From Nocardia rosealba (GTDB lineage: Bacteria; Actinomycetota; Actinomycetes; Mycobacteriales; Mycobacteriaceae): a DNA stretch of 64,000 bases. The notes under the pieces were generated by a model. The model made no database searches. It worked only from the letters and a program-made list of their open reading frames with translations, and had not been told where the DNA came from. Below are positions 15,869 through 26,476 of the stretch, piece after piece (the first letter of the stretch is position 1; every line of letters begins with the position of its first letter). Both the position numbers and the translations under genes were made by a program. The DNA is taken from the NCBI RefSeq assembly GCF_020216065.1, contig NZ_JAIWNA010000008.1, positions 62,001 through 126,000 of the forward strand, written 5' to 3'.

Positions 15869-17746
15869 ATGTGCGGAATCGTTGGCTACGTCGGATACCG
15901 GGATGCGCTCGGCGTTGTCGTCGACGCGCTGCGTCGCATGGAGTACCGGGGCTACGACTCCGCCGGGGTGGCGATTCTCGACGGCAACGGGGGTCTCGCG
16001 GTCGAACGCAAGGCGGGGCGGCTGGCGAATCTGGAAGCCGAACTCGACGAGGCGGGCGCGGAGAAATTCGCCGGGACCAGCGGAATGGGGCACACCCGCT
16101 GGGCCACGCACGGCGCGCCGACCGACCGCAACGCCCACCCGCACCGCGATCCCTCCGGCAAGCTCGCCGTGGTCCACAACGGCATCATCGAGAACTTCGT
16201 ACCGCTGCGTCGCGAGCTGGAGGACGCCGGGATCGAGCTGCTCAGCGACACCGACACCGAGGTCGCGGTGCATCTGGTGGCGCGCGCGTACGCCGAGGGG
16301 CCGACCGCCGGTGACTTCACCGCGAGCGTGCTCGCCGTGCTTCGCCGCCTCGACGGCGCGTTCACGCTGGTGTTCACCCATGCGGATCATCCGGGCACGA
16401 TCGTCGCGGCCCGGCAGTCGACGCCGCTGGTCGTCGGGGTCGGGCAGGGCGAGATGTTCATCGCCTCCGACGTCACCGCGTTCATCGAGCACACCCGCGA
16501 AGCCGTGGAGCTCGGTCAGAACCAGGCCGTCGTGATCACCGCCGACAGCTACACCGTCACCGACTTCGACGGCAATTCCGACGTGACGAGCAGGCCGTTC
16601 ACCATCGACTGGGACCTGGCCGCCGCCGAGAAGGGCGGCCACGACTACTTCATGCTCAAGGAGATCGAGGAGCAGCCGACCGCTGTCGCCGACACCCTGA
16701 TCGGGCATTTCGTCGTCGACGAGAACGGCGGGCGGATCGTGCTCGACGAACAGCGCCTCGCCGACCAGGAACTGCGCGAATTCGACAAGGTGTTCGTGGT
16801 GGCGTGCGGCAGTTCCTACCACGCGGGTCTGCTGGCCAAATACGCCATCGAGCACTGGACGCGGGTGCCGGTGGAAGTGGAGCTGGCCAGCGAATTCCGT
16901 TACCGCGACCCGGTGCTGGACCGGTCGACGCTTGTGGTCGCGATCTCGCAGTCGGGGGAGACCGCCGACACGCTGGAAGCGGTGCGCCACGCCAAGGAGC
17001 AGAAGGCGCGCGTGCTCGCGATATGCAACACCAACGGCGCGCAGATCCCGCGCGAGTCCGACGCGGTGATCTACACCCGCACCGGGCCCGAGATCGGCGT
17101 GGCCTCGACCAAGGCGTTCCTGGCGCAGGTGGCCGCCAACTATCTGGTCGGCCTGGCGCTGGCGCAGGCGCGCGGCACCAAGTATCCCGACGAGGTGGCC
17201 CGCGAGTTCGCCGAGCTCGAGTCGATGCCGAAGCTGATCGCGCGGGTGCTCGACACCGCGCCGCAGGTGCGTGCCATCGCCCGCGAGCTGGCGCATGTGC
17301 CGACGGTGCTGTTCCTGGGCCGCCACGTGGGTTACCCGGTGGCGCTCGAGGGTGCGCTCAAGCTCAAGGAACTGGCCTACATGCATGCCGAGGGTTTCGC
17401 GGCGGGTGAGCTCAAGCACGGCCCGATCGCGCTGATCGAAGACGGTCTGCCGGTGATCGTGGTGATGCCGTCGCCGAAGGGGCGCGCGGTGCTGCATTCC
17501 AAGCTGCTCAGCAACATTCGCGAGATCCAGGCCCGCGGGGCGCGCACGATCGTGATCGCGGAGGAAGGCGACGACACGGTCCGCCCGTTCGCCGACGACC
17601 TCATCGAGATCCCGGTCGCCCCGACCCTGTTCCAGCCGTTGCTGTCGACGGTTCCGTTGCAGATCTTCGCCGCCGAGGTGGCCCAAGCACGCGGCTACGA
17701 CGTCGACAAGCCGCGCAACCTGGCGAAGTCCGTCACCGTCGAATAG
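15869..17746 (+). CDS. glmS: Glutamine-fructose-6-phosphate aminotransferase GlmS
   Basis: It forms glucosamine-6-phosphate from fructose-6-phosphate and glutamine, the first step to UDP-GlcNAc. The 625 residues begin MCGIVGYVG, so Cys2 becomes the N-terminal nucleophile of the glutaminase domain after Met removal. GHTRWATHG and HNGIIENF are conserved glutaminase motifs. Two SIS sugar-isomerase domains follow (about 290-430 and 460-600), with SQSGETADTLEA and the C-terminal DKPRNLAKSVTVE. The ATG at 15869 is chosen because Cys2 must be exposed. No glmS ribozyme is evident in the 36 bp before it. Confidence 0.97.
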   Translation: MCGIVGYVGYRDALGVVVDALRRMEYRGYDSAGVAILDGNGGLAVERKAGRLANLEAELDEAGAEKFAGTSGMGHTRWATHGAPTDRNAHPHRDPSGKLAVVHNGIIENFVPLRRELEDAGIELLSDTDTEVAVHLVARAYAEGPTAGDFTASVLAVLRRLDGAFTLVFTHADHPGTIVAARQSTPLVVGVGQGEMFIASDVTAFIEHTREAVELGQNQAVVITADSYTVTDFDGNSDVTSRPFTIDWDLAAAEKGGHDYFMLKEIEEQPTAVADTLIGHFVVDENGGRIVLDEQRLADQELREFDKVFVVACGSSYHAGLLAKYAIEHWTRVPVEVELASEFRYRDPVLDRSTLVVAISQSGETADTLEAVRHAKEQKARVLAICNTNGAQIPRESDAVIYTRTGPEIGVASTKAFLAQVAANYLVGLALAQARGTKYPDEVAREFAELESMPKLIARVLDTAPQVRAIARELAHVPTVLFLGRHVGYPVALEGALKLKELAYMHAEGFAAGELKHGPIALIEDGLPVIVVMPSPKGRAVLHSKLLSNIREIQARGARTIVIAEEGDDTVRPFADDLIEIPVAPTLFQPLLSTVPLQIFAAEVAQARGYDVDKPRNLAKSVTVE

Positions 17747-17763
17747 GGTCTATTCGACGGTGA
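17733..17763. terminator. Palindrome spanning both convergent stop codons
   Basis: A perfect 14 bp inverted repeat with a GGT centre overlaps the last codons of glmS and of the cupredoxin gene. The two stops are 3 bp apart and both proteins end in Thr-Val-Glu. A short hairpin like this could serve as a bidirectional terminator, though it lacks a U-tract. Confidence 0.5.
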
Positions 17764-18169
17764 TCTGGCCGCGCATGTCGGGGTGCAGGGAGCACAGGTA
17801 GCGGTAGGTGCCGGGCTGGGTGAAGGTGTAGGACCATTCGCCCTTGTCGATGATGGGGCTGTTGATGCCCATCGCCTTGTCGCCGATGCCCTGCACGTTG
17901 TGGGGTGCCTTGTCGGAGAACTTCCAGGTGACGGTTTGACCGACCTTGATCGTCGCCTGGGCCGGGCTGTACTTCATGTCGCTGACCTCGACCGTGAGGG
18001 CGGCGTCCACCTGGACGCTCGGCGTGGTCGTGGTGCTGACCGGGCGGGGTTTGCGGGTTGTGGTGGTGGCGGCGTTGTCCGCGTCGCCGGAACAACCGGC
18101 GGCGAGCAGGGCGGCGACCACGGTGAATCCGGCGGCAACCCGTGCGGCGCGGTGACGAACCATCGACAT
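17750..18169 (-). CDS. Cupredoxin lipoprotein (plastocyanin-like)
   Basis: It is a 139-residue exported protein. A lipoprotein signal ends LLAAGC (lipobox), followed by a Thr-rich linker and then a cupredoxin fold (residues about 55-139). All type 1 copper ligands are recognisable: His in APHNV, and Cys, His and Met in YLCSLHPDM. It would be a periplasmic or cell-surface blue copper electron carrier or copper-handling protein. It converges with glmS and is divergent from the nnr gene, 72 bp away. Confidence 0.9.
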   Translation of the reverse strand: MSMVRHRAARVAAGFTVVAALLAAGCSGDADNAATTTTRKPRPVSTTTTPSVQVDAALTVEVSDMKYSPAQATIKVGQTVTWKFSDKAPHNVQGIGDKAMGINSPIIDKGEWSYTFTQPGTYRYLCSLHPDMRGQITVE

Positions 18170-18241
18170 GGTTGTGCAGCGTAGTCTGCGAACGATCGCG
18201 GGACGGTCGTGGCCCGCGCGGGCGCAGGCGGGAGGCGAACG

Positions 18242-19693
18242 ATGGTTGCTCGGCGTGACTATTTCACCGTCGATCAGGTGCGGGCGGCCGAGGCGGAACT
18301 GTTCACCCGGGTACCCGACGGTGTGCCGATGCGGCGCGCGGCGTTCGGGTTGGCGCGGGTGGTCGTCGATGAATTGCGTTCGGGCACAGGGGGAGTGGTC
18401 GGGCGTTCGGTGGGCGTGCTGGTCGGGTCGGGTGACAACGGGGGTGACGGGTTGTGGGCCGGTGCGATGCTGCGGCGGCGAGGGGTGGCGGTGCAGGCGG
18501 TGCTGCTGAATCCCGAGCGCGCGCATGCGCAGGGGCTCAGTGCTTTTCGGCGCGCCGGTGGGCGGGTGGTCGATCGACTGGGCGAAGTCGACATGGTGGT
18601 CGATGCGATCGTCGGAATTTCCGGCAAGGGGCCTTTGCGGCCCGCTGCAGCGGAAATGGTTGCCGCCGTTGACGGTCCGATCATCGCTGCCGATCTGCCG
18701 AGCGGTGTCGACCCGAACACCGGGGCTGTCGACGGACCTGCCGTGCGGGCTGATGTGACAGTGACGTTCGGGGCGTACAAACCGGTACACGCGCTGGAAC
18801 CCGCACGCTGCGGACGAATCATCCTGGTGCCCATCGGCTTACGGCCGGCCAATGCCACGCTGGCGCAACTCGATCCGGCCGAAGTCGGCGCCGGATGGCC
18901 GGTGCCGGGACCGTTCGACGACAAGTACACCCAGGGCGTGACCGGCGTCTGCGCGGGCAGCGCGGAGTATCCGGGCGCCGGGGTGCTGTGCACGGGTGCC
19001 GCTGTGGCGGCCACCTCGGGAATGGTGCGGTACGCCGGGAGAGACACCGAGGTGGTGCGCCAACTCCCGGAAGTCGTTGCCGCGCCGAGTATTCAGGAGA
19101 CGGGCCGGGTACAGGCGTGGGTTTTCGGGCCCGGTGCCGGAACGGACAAGCGGGACGATCTCGCCCGGGTGCTCGCCACGGATCTCCCGGTGATCATCGA
19201 CGCCGACGGCCTCACCATCCTCTCCCGCGAACCCGACCTGGTGCGCGGCAGGCAGGCCCCGACCGTCCTCACCCCGCACGCCGGGGAATTCGCCCGCCTC
19301 GCAGGCACCAGCCCCGATCCTGACCGGGTGGCAGCGGTCCGCGCCCTCGCCGAGCAATGGGGCGTGACGGTACTGCTGAAGGGCCGCGCCACCATCATCG
19401 CCACCCCCGGCGAGACCACCCTGGTCAGCGACGCGGGCGCATCGTGGGCCGCCACCGCCGGCTCCGGCGACATACTCGCGGGCATCATCGGCGCCCTGCT
19501 CGCCGCGGGCAAACCTCCGACCTGGGCCGCGGCCGCCGCAGCCCGGGTCCACGCCCTCGCCGCCAACCTGGCCGCCCACGACTCACAAACCGCAGGCGCA
19601 CCCATCTCGGCGACCCCTTTGCTCAACCATGTCCGGCCGGCGGTGCGACTACTCCGGGAACTCGCCCCGACCCGCGACACTCAGGCAACTTGA
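18242..19693 (+). CDS. nnr: Bifunctional NAD(P)HX epimerase/dehydratase
   Basis: It repairs hydrated NADH and NADPH: the N-terminal YjeF_N domain (about 1-215) epimerises NAD(P)HX and the C-terminal YjeF_C/ADP-dependent dehydratase domain (about 225-483) restores NAD(P)H. The epimerase substrate loop reads GSGDNGGDGLWAG, and the ribokinase-like dehydratase motif is GSGDILAGIIGALLAAG. The ATG at 18242 follows a GGGAGGCG ribosome-binding site. The two-domain fusion of 483 residues is usual for actinobacteria. The gene is followed 274 bp later by alr. Confidence 0.93.
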   Translation: MVARRDYFTVDQVRAAEAELFTRVPDGVPMRRAAFGLARVVVDELRSGTGGVVGRSVGVLVGSGDNGGDGLWAGAMLRRRGVAVQAVLLNPERAHAQGLSAFRRAGGRVVDRLGEVDMVVDAIVGISGKGPLRPAAAEMVAAVDGPIIAADLPSGVDPNTGAVDGPAVRADVTVTFGAYKPVHALEPARCGRIILVPIGLRPANATLAQLDPAEVGAGWPVPGPFDDKYTQGVTGVCAGSAEYPGAGVLCTGAAVAATSGMVRYAGRDTEVVRQLPEVVAAPSIQETGRVQAWVFGPGAGTDKRDDLARVLATDLPVIIDADGLTILSREPDLVRGRQAPTVLTPHAGEFARLAGTSPDPDRVAAVRALAEQWGVTVLLKGRATIIATPGETTLVSDAGASWAATAGSGDILAGIIGALLAAGKPPTWAAAAAARVHALAANLAAHDSQTAGAPISATPLLNHVRPAVRLLRELAPTRDTQAT

Positions 19694-19967
19694 GTGTCGC
19701 CCTCGGCGAGGCGATCGAAGACCCGCCGGTGGTAGCGACCGTCGGCTTCGTGCAAGCCGCGCTGACGCCACTGTGGGGCGGAACCGCCCTGCGTCGCGGG
19801 AAGGCAGAACTGCTGGCCTAGAGTCGACGGCAGGCGGAAGCGCGGACATGGGTAACTCACCGGGTACGGGCTGCCCCGGCCACGCTTCACAAGCTTGCCG
19901 CGTCCCATGATGCTCCGAGCCCGAGTCTGGCCAAAAGTCCCGGAGAGGCGGAAAGGCAGGCGGAACA

Positions 19968-21089
19968 GTGCAAGTGGAGACGGTTATCGACCTCGACGCC
20001 ATTGCTCACAACGTGCGTGTGCTGCGTGGATTCGCCGGCGACGCCGGGGTGATGGTCGTGGTCAAGGCCGACGGATACAACCACGGTGCCGTCGAGGTCG
20101 CGCGTGCCGCGCTGGGGGCGGGCGCGCGGGAACTCGGCGTCACCACGGTCGCCGAGGCGCTGGAATTGCGGGCCGCGGGGATCGACGCGCCGATCCTGTG
20201 CTGGCTCAACACCATCGACGCCGACTACGGCGCCGCGATCGTGGCCGATGTCGAGATCGGGGTGTCCTCGCTCGAGCAGTTGCGGGTGGTCGAGCAGGCC
20301 GCGCGCCGGGTCGGCCGCGCCGGGACGGTCTCGCTCAAGGTCGATACCGGACTGAACCGCAACGGTGTCGCGGTGACCGAATATCCCCAGGTCCTCGCGG
20401 CCTTGCGCAGCCTGGTCGACAACGGTGTGCTGCGGTTTCGCGCCATCTTCTCCCACCTCGCGCACGCCGACGAACCGGGCAACCCCGGCATCGACCGGCA
20501 GCGGGAACGGTTCCTCGAGGCCATCGCGCTGGCCAAGGAGCACGGCCTCGAGCCCGAGCTGGTTCACCTGTCGAACTCGGCCGCCACCCTCACCCGCCCC
20601 GATCTGCGCTTCGACCTGGTCCGGCCGGGTATCGCGGTCTACGGGCTCTCCCCGATCCCGGAGCTGGGCGACTTCGGATTGCGGCCCGCGATGACCCTGC
20701 AGGCCGAGGTCACCCTGGTCAAAAGGGTGGCTGCCGGGGAGGGCGTGTCCTACGGGCACCGGTGGATCGCGCCGCGCGACACCACCGTCGCCCTGGTACC
20801 CGCCGGATACGCCGACGGTGTGTTCCGTTCGCTCAGTGGGCGTTTCGAAGTGTGGCTCGGCGGCGCGCTGCACCGTAATGTCGGAAGGGTGTGCATGGAC
20901 CAGTTCATGGTCGACCTGGGCGACAACGTCGGCAATGTGCGCGCGGGCGACCGGGCAGTGCTGTTCGGTGGCGGCGCGGGACACCCGCACGCCCTGGACT
21001 GGGCGCGGCTGCTCGACACCATCGACTACGAGATCGTGTGCTCGCCGCGCGGTCGCGCGGTCCGCCGCTACGTGGGGACCGGTCGATGA
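19968..21089 (+). CDS. alr: Alanine racemase
   Basis: It is a PLP enzyme that makes D-alanine for peptidoglycan. It has 373 residues; Lys33 in VVKADGYNHGA binds PLP and Tyr262 in VSYGHRW is the second catalytic base. The start is GTG at 19968, preceded by AGGCGGAACA. The last base of its coding sequence is part of an ATGA overlap with the next gene, so the downstream hydrolase is translationally coupled. This order (alr, hydrolase, tsaE, tsaB, rimI, tsaD) is conserved in mycolate-forming actinobacteria. Confidence 0.97.
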   Translation: MQVETVIDLDAIAHNVRVLRGFAGDAGVMVVVKADGYNHGAVEVARAALGAGARELGVTTVAEALELRAAGIDAPILCWLNTIDADYGAAIVADVEIGVSSLEQLRVVEQAARRVGRAGTVSLKVDTGLNRNGVAVTEYPQVLAALRSLVDNGVLRFRAIFSHLAHADEPGNPGIDRQRERFLEAIALAKEHGLEPELVHLSNSAATLTRPDLRFDLVRPGIAVYGLSPIPELGDFGLRPAMTLQAEVTLVKRVAAGEGVSYGHRWIAPRDTTVALVPAGYADGVFRSLSGRFEVWLGGALHRNVGRVCMDQFMVDLGDNVGNVRAGDRAVLFGGGAGHPHALDWARLLDTIDYEIVCSPRGRAVRRYVGTGR

Positions 21090-22156
21090 GGCGCCGTCAG
21101 GTGGTGCGCGGCGGGTTCGCCACCGCCGGCGTGCTCGGTGCCCTCGCGCTCGCCCACACGCTGCGCCGCATCGGCGCGCGGGTGCGCTGGCCCGCCGAAC
21201 GTGACGAGTATCGCGATGAGAACTTCGCCCTGATCGATGAGGACGAGCCAGGTGAGGTCCGCGCCGACGACGGTGTGTCGCTGGCCACCCGCACCTACGG
21301 CGACGACATCGCCGAGGTGACGCTCGTCTTCGTCCACGGCTTCTGCAACAGCATGGACTCGTTCCATTTCCAGCGCCGCGACCTGGCCCAGCAGTGGGGT
21401 CCGCGGATCCGGATGGTGTTCTTCGACCAGCGCGGCCACGGCCGCTCCGGCACGCCGAGCACCGACAGCTGCACCATCGCCCAGCTCGGCCGCGACGTGG
21501 CGACCGTGATCCGCACCTGCGCGCCGAAGGGGCCGGTGGTGCTCGTCGGTCATTCGCTCGGCGGGATGGCGGTGCTCGCGGCGGCCGCGCAGTTCCCCGA
21601 ACTGTTCGCCGCCAGGGTGGTCGGGGTCGCCCTGCTCAACACCGCCGCTGCCGAGGTCACTTCGACCGGCGTGCTGCAGCTGCTGCGGCATCCGGCGCTC
21701 GGCGTTTTCGGGCTGGCCGTACGGTCGGCGCCCGCGCTGGTGCAGTTCGGGCGCTCGGCGAGCAAGCACGTGGTGACGCCGATCCTGCACGTCAGCTCGT
21801 TCCACGGGCCGGTGAGTCCCACGCTGTCGCGATTCACCACCATGATGATCGACCGCACACCCGTCGCCACGGTCGAGAAGTTCCTGAAAACGATCGAGCT
21901 GCACGATGAATCGGCCGCGCTGCCGATACTGAACAAGCTGCCCGTGCTCGTCCTCGGCGGCGCGCACGACATGGTGATCCCGTTCGAGAACTCGCGCCTG
22001 CTCGCCGAGGCACTGCCCAACTGCGAGCTGGTGAGGATCGGTGAGGGAGCACACATGCCGCACCTGCAGTTCCCGCAGGTGGCCCTCGACGCGCTCGACC
22101 GGCTGCTCGCCCGCGCGGGCGCCGAGAGCTTCGGCGGGGAGGCCGTCGGTGGCTGA
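21086..22156 (+). CDS. Alpha/beta hydrolase, membrane-anchored or exported
   Basis: It is a 356-residue alpha/beta hydrolase. A twin-Arg-like start (MRRRQVVRGGFATAGVLGALALA) suggests a Tat signal or an N-terminal anchor. The catalytic Ser is in GHSLGG, preceded by the oxyanion strand FVHGFCNS and the FDQRGHGRSG motif. Asp in LGGAHDM and His in GEGAHMPHL complete the triad. It overlaps alr by 4 nt (ATGA) and tsaE by 8 nt, so it belongs to the operon. The substrate is unknown. Confidence 0.9.
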   Translation: MRRRQVVRGGFATAGVLGALALAHTLRRIGARVRWPAERDEYRDENFALIDEDEPGEVRADDGVSLATRTYGDDIAEVTLVFVHGFCNSMDSFHFQRRDLAQQWGPRIRMVFFDQRGHGRSGTPSTDSCTIAQLGRDVATVIRTCAPKGPVVLVGHSLGGMAVLAAAAQFPELFAARVVGVALLNTAAAEVTSTGVLQLLRHPALGVFGLAVRSAPALVQFGRSASKHVVTPILHVSSFHGPVSPTLSRFTTMMIDRTPVATVEKFLKTIELHDESAALPILNKLPVLVLGGAHDMVIPFENSRLLAEALPNCELVRIGEGAHMPHLQFPQVALDALDRLLARAGAESFGGEAVGG

Positions 22157-22604
22157 CCCACGCACCCGCGTCCTGCCGTCCGTCGACGACACCGAGGCAC
22201 TCGGCCGCGAACTCGCGCAGGCACTGCGCCCCGGCGATCTGGTGGTGCTCGACGGCCCGCTCGGCGCAGGCAAGACCGCATTGACCAGAGGCATCGCCGC
22301 AGGTCTCGGTGTGCAGGGACGGGTGAGCTCGCCGACATTCATCATCGCCCGCGCCCACCGCGCCGGGCAGCGGCCCGACGGCTCGCCCGGGGTGCCGATG
22401 GTTCACGTCGACGCCTACCGGCTCGCCGGCGACCTCGACGAGCTCGATTCCCTCGACCTCGACACCGACCTGAACCACGCGGTGGTCGTCGTGGAGTGGG
22501 GCAAGGGCGTGGTCGAACACCTCGCCGACCGGCATCTGCGCGTGCAATTGGTGCGGGAACCGGAATCCGATGTGCGCACGGCGATCTGGGAATGGATCGG
22601 CTGA
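22149..22604 (+). CDS. tsaE: t6A synthesis ATPase TsaE
   Basis: It is a 151-residue P-loop protein needed for N6-threonylcarbamoyladenosine (t6A) on tRNA position 37. Walker A is GPLGAGKTALTRG, SSPTFIIA is the conserved switch, VDAYRL is the Walker B-like strand, and VVVVEWGKGV is a typical TsaE motif. The GTG at 22149 overlaps the hydrolase stop. It acts in the cytosol with the TsaB-TsaD complex, whose genes follow directly. Confidence 0.95.
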   Translation: MADPRTRVLPSVDDTEALGRELAQALRPGDLVVLDGPLGAGKTALTRGIAAGLGVQGRVSSPTFIIARAHRAGQRPDGSPGVPMVHVDAYRLAGDLDELDSLDLDTDLNHAVVVVEWGKGVVEHLADRHLRVQLVREPESDVRTAIWEWIG

Positions 22605-22670
22605 CGCGCGCGGACCCGATCCACCAGTGCGCGCCGGTCGCGGATACCACCCGGTATTGTTGAGACAATC

Positions 22671-23360
22671 ATGCTCGTACTAGCAGTCGACACCGCGACA
22701 CCTGCCGTTACAGCGGGATTGGTGCATCTGTCACCGGCCGACGACGCGGACTCCCGACCCGCCGTGGCCACCCTCGCCACCCGGGTGAAGGTCGACGCAC
22801 GCGCCCACGCCGAGGTCCTCACCCCGCAGATCCTCGAATGCCTCGCCGAAGCCGGGGTGGCCCGCGCCGACCTCGACGCCGTCGTCGTCGGGATCGGGCC
22901 CGGCCCGTTCACCGGCCTGCGCGTGGGCATGGCCACCGCGGCCGCCTTCGGTGACGCACTCGGCCTGCCCGTGCACGGTGTGTGCAGCCTCGACGCCATC
23001 GCCGCCGACAGCGCGGGCGAACAACGCGAAGCCGGTGAACTGCTGGTGGTCACCGACGCGCGCAGGCGTGAGGTGTACTGGGCGCGCTACCTCGACGGTG
23101 CGCGCGTGGCGGGGCCTGAGGTGTGCAAACCCGCCGACGTACCGATGGGCGACGCCGTCGCCATCGCCGGGTCGGCCGCCCACGTCGACGACTTCGATCT
23201 GCCGGTCCTGCCGAACGAGACGCCGTCGCCCGCGGGCCTGGTCGCCGTCGCCGCACCCGACCTGCTGGCCGGTGCGGTGCCCGAGGCGCTCGTGCCCCTG
23301 TACCTGCGTCGGCCCGACGCCGTGGAGAACAGTTTCCGCACCCTGGCGGGCGCCTCGTGA
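22671..23360 (+). CDS. tsaB: t6A synthesis protein TsaB
   Basis: It is a 229-residue ASKHA-fold protein. It begins LVLAVDTATPAVTAGL, and the GIGPGPFTGLRVGMATAAAFG motif is characteristic. It lacks the metal-binding His pair of TsaD, as expected for the structural partner that supports TsaD activity. It starts at the ATG at 22671 and overlaps rimI by 4 nt (GTGA). Confidence 0.95.
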   Translation: MLVLAVDTATPAVTAGLVHLSPADDADSRPAVATLATRVKVDARAHAEVLTPQILECLAEAGVARADLDAVVVGIGPGPFTGLRVGMATAAAFGDALGLPVHGVCSLDAIAADSAGEQREAGELLVVTDARRREVYWARYLDGARVAGPEVCKPADVPMGDAVAIAGSAAHVDDFDLPVLPNETPSPAGLVAVAAPDLLAGAVPEALVPLYLRRPDAVENSFRTLAGAS

Positions 23361-23872
23361 CCTACCGCATCGCCCCGATGACCGTGCACGACATCGACCG
23401 CTGCGTCGAACTCGAACACCTGCTGTTCCCGGAGGACGATCCCTGGCAGGCGGTGTCGTTCCGATCCGAACTGGCCGGGGCGCACAACCGCTACATCACC
23501 GCCCGCGACGAGAACGACACCATGGTCGGCTACGCGGGCATCGCGCTGCTCGGCGACAACGCCCATCCCGAGGCCGAGGTGCACACCATCGGGGTCGACC
23601 CGGAGTGTCATCGCGGTGGCATCGGGACCCTGCTGCTCGAGGCCCTGCTGGCGACGGCGGCCGAACGCGGTGGCCCGGTGTTCCTCGAGGTCCGCACCGA
23701 CAACGCGCCCGCGATCGCGCTCTACGCCAAGCACGGTTTCCACATCATCGGGTTGCGCAAGAACTACTACCACCCGAGTGGGGCGGACGCGTACACGATG
23801 CGGCGTCCGGAACTCACCGCCGCGGCCGACGAGTGGGCCGCGCGCGGTCGCCAGGACGAGGTGCTGTCGTGA
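23357..23872 (+). CDS. rimI: Ribosomal protein S18-alanine N-acetyltransferase RimI
   Basis: It is a 171-residue GNAT acetyltransferase. The acetyl-CoA pyrophosphate loop reads HRGGIGTLLLEALL, and the ALYAKHGFHIIGLRKNYY motif near the end is typical of RimI. The likely substrate is the N-terminal Ala of ribosomal protein S18, possibly with other targets. The GTG at 23357 is coupled to the tsaB stop. It is sandwiched between the t6A genes, a conserved actinobacterial order. Confidence 0.9.
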   Translation: MTYRIAPMTVHDIDRCVELEHLLFPEDDPWQAVSFRSELAGAHNRYITARDENDTMVGYAGIALLGDNAHPEAEVHTIGVDPECHRGGIGTLLLEALLATAAERGGPVFLEVRTDNAPAIALYAKHGFHIIGLRKNYYHPSGADAYTMRRPELTAAADEWAARGRQDEVLS

Positions 23873-23924
23873 ACGGCGCCGCATTCGCCTACCGGATCGG
23901 ATCGACTGTGAGCGGGGTCGCGGC

Positions 23925-24968
<1,044 letters not shown>

Positions 24969-24979
24969 ATCTGCTGGTT

Positions 24980-26476
24980 CTAGTCCACCGGGACGAGCGG
25001 GGTGACGCCTGTTGTCGGCGGAACCACGAGGCTGCCGCTGGCCGGTGCCTGGGTGGGGGAGGTGTTCGGGGTCGACGGGCGCTGCTGGCCGCGACCGGAT
25101 CCGCTGTTGATGCCGCCCGGCGATTCCGGGTAGGGGATCTGCGGGAGGTTCGGGTCGGGGCGCAGGGTCGGTGCCGTCGTCGTGGGCGACGGGGACGGCG
25201 CGGGGGTGGTCGACGGTGTGGACGTCGGCGGAGTCGTGGTGGTCGGCTCCTGGGTGGGAGCGGGCGACTCGACGACCGGCGGGGCCACGGTGACCCCGGT
25301 GCGGTCGGTGCTCTCTCGATAGGTGGGTGTCGGTGCCGGCGGCACCACGGGTAACGGCGGCTGGCGCACGGTGCTGCTGGTGCCGGCGGGCGTCACGTCG
25401 GGGGCGTCCGGCGAGATGGTCCGTACGCCGTAACCGATCACCAGCCCGACCACGACCACCGCACCGGCCAGCGTGCCGATCACCTTGGCGAAGGTGCCGC
25501 TCGGCGCGTCACCGAGTGTGGCCACCTGTAGAGCCGAGGGTGCCGCCGCGTCGGCGAGCAGAGCCGCGCCCTTGGCGATCACGGCCTCGGGATCCGGCAC
25601 CGTGACCACCGGGACGTCCAGGCGCGCGTCGAGAGTGTCGACGACGCTGGGAATGTTCGCGCAGCCGCCGATCACCGCGACCGCCTCCGGGTACTTCGGC
25701 GCCCTGGTGAACACCGAACCCGAGAACACCGCGATATTGCGCAGCAGCCCGCCGATGAGCTCTTCGAAATCGGACCGCGTGAGTTTCAGTGGCTGCCCGG
25801 CCACATGGTCGATGGTGACGGCGGGCGCGACGGTGAGGTGTTCTTTCGCCGCGCGGCCGCGATTGGTGAGGGTCTGGCGGTTGGGCCTGGTCCCACGCCG
25901 GGCGTAGTGCAGGTCGACGAGGTGGTGGTAGATCAGCTCGTCGATGGCGTTGCCGCTGAGGGTGGGAGTACGTTCGGTGTGCAGGACCGTACCGTCGGAC
26001 TGGTCGGCCACGGTGACGGTGAGGCCGGTGGCGCCGAGGTCGATCACGGCCACGGTCGAATACCGGTCGAGCAGACCGGTATTGCGCAGATAGGCGAGCG
26101 CGGCGGTGCCTTCGGGGACCAGGCGCAGATCGCGGTGGTGCGAACACGCGGCCCGGATGGCCTGGGCCTGCTCGCGGTTGCGGTAGGCGACGGCCACACT
26201 GGTCGGTGGGCGCGAGCGCGTGGCGACGGCACGGCGGTGCGCGCCGGTGGAGTAGCGTCCGAGCGGTTCGCCATCCAGCTCCATGTGCTGCTGGGACACG
26301 GGTAACTGGTTGGTCATCAGTTCGATCGACGACGACACGAGGTCGCCGAGGTCGGAGTGGGCGGCGTCGGCGGAGACGACGCGGTAGTCGAAGTTCTGTT
26401 CGCCGGATGGAGCGGTGGCGACCAGAGCCGAGCACACCACCTCGTTCCCGGCGGAAATGCCGAGGGATGTTCGCAT
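24980..26476 (-). CDS. Hsp70/actin-fold membrane protein with Pro-rich tail
   Basis: It is a 498-residue protein. Residues 1-315 form an ASKHA ATPase fold like the Hsp70 N-terminus (ISAGNEVVCSALVATA start, VIDLGATGLTVTVADQ phosphate-2-like motif, and AVIGGCANIPSV). One transmembrane helix follows (about residues 337-359), then a long Pro/Thr/Ser-rich tail probably exposed outside. There is no substrate-binding domain, so it is not a classical DnaK chaperone. The ATG at 26476 has an excellent GGGAGGTG ribosome-binding site. It is divergent from groES. Its role in envelope or cell-wall sensing is a guess. Confidence 0.8.
   Translation of the reverse strand: MRTSLGISAGNEVVCSALVATAPSGEQNFDYRVVSADAAHSDLGDLVSSSIELMTNQLPVSQQHMELDGEPLGRYSTGAHRRAVATRSRPPTSVAVAYRNREQAQAIRAACSHHRDLRLVPEGTAALAYLRNTGLLDRYSTVAVIDLGATGLTVTVADQSDGTVLHTERTPTLSGNAIDELIYHHLVDLHYARRGTRPNRQTLTNRGRAAKEHLTVAPAVTIDHVAGQPLKLTRSDFEELIGGLLRNIAVFSGSVFTRAPKYPEAVAVIGGCANIPSVVDTLDARLDVPVVTVPDPEAVIAKGAALLADAAAPSALQVATLGDAPSGTFAKVIGTLAGAVVVVGLVIGYGVRTISPDAPDVTPAGTSSTVRQPPLPVVPPAPTPTYRESTDRTGVTVAPPVVESPAPTQEPTTTTPPTSTPSTTPAPSPSPTTTAPTLRPDPNLPQIPYPESPGGINSGSGRGQQRPSTPNTSPTQAPASGSLVVPPTTGVTPLVPVD

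Noticed and set aside
19681..19908. Minus-strand frame between nnr and alr, with an Arg/His-rich C-terminus
   Set aside because: Its 3' half has good third-position bias, but the start region is unconvincing and no family is recognised. It could be a remnant; not enough to annotate.
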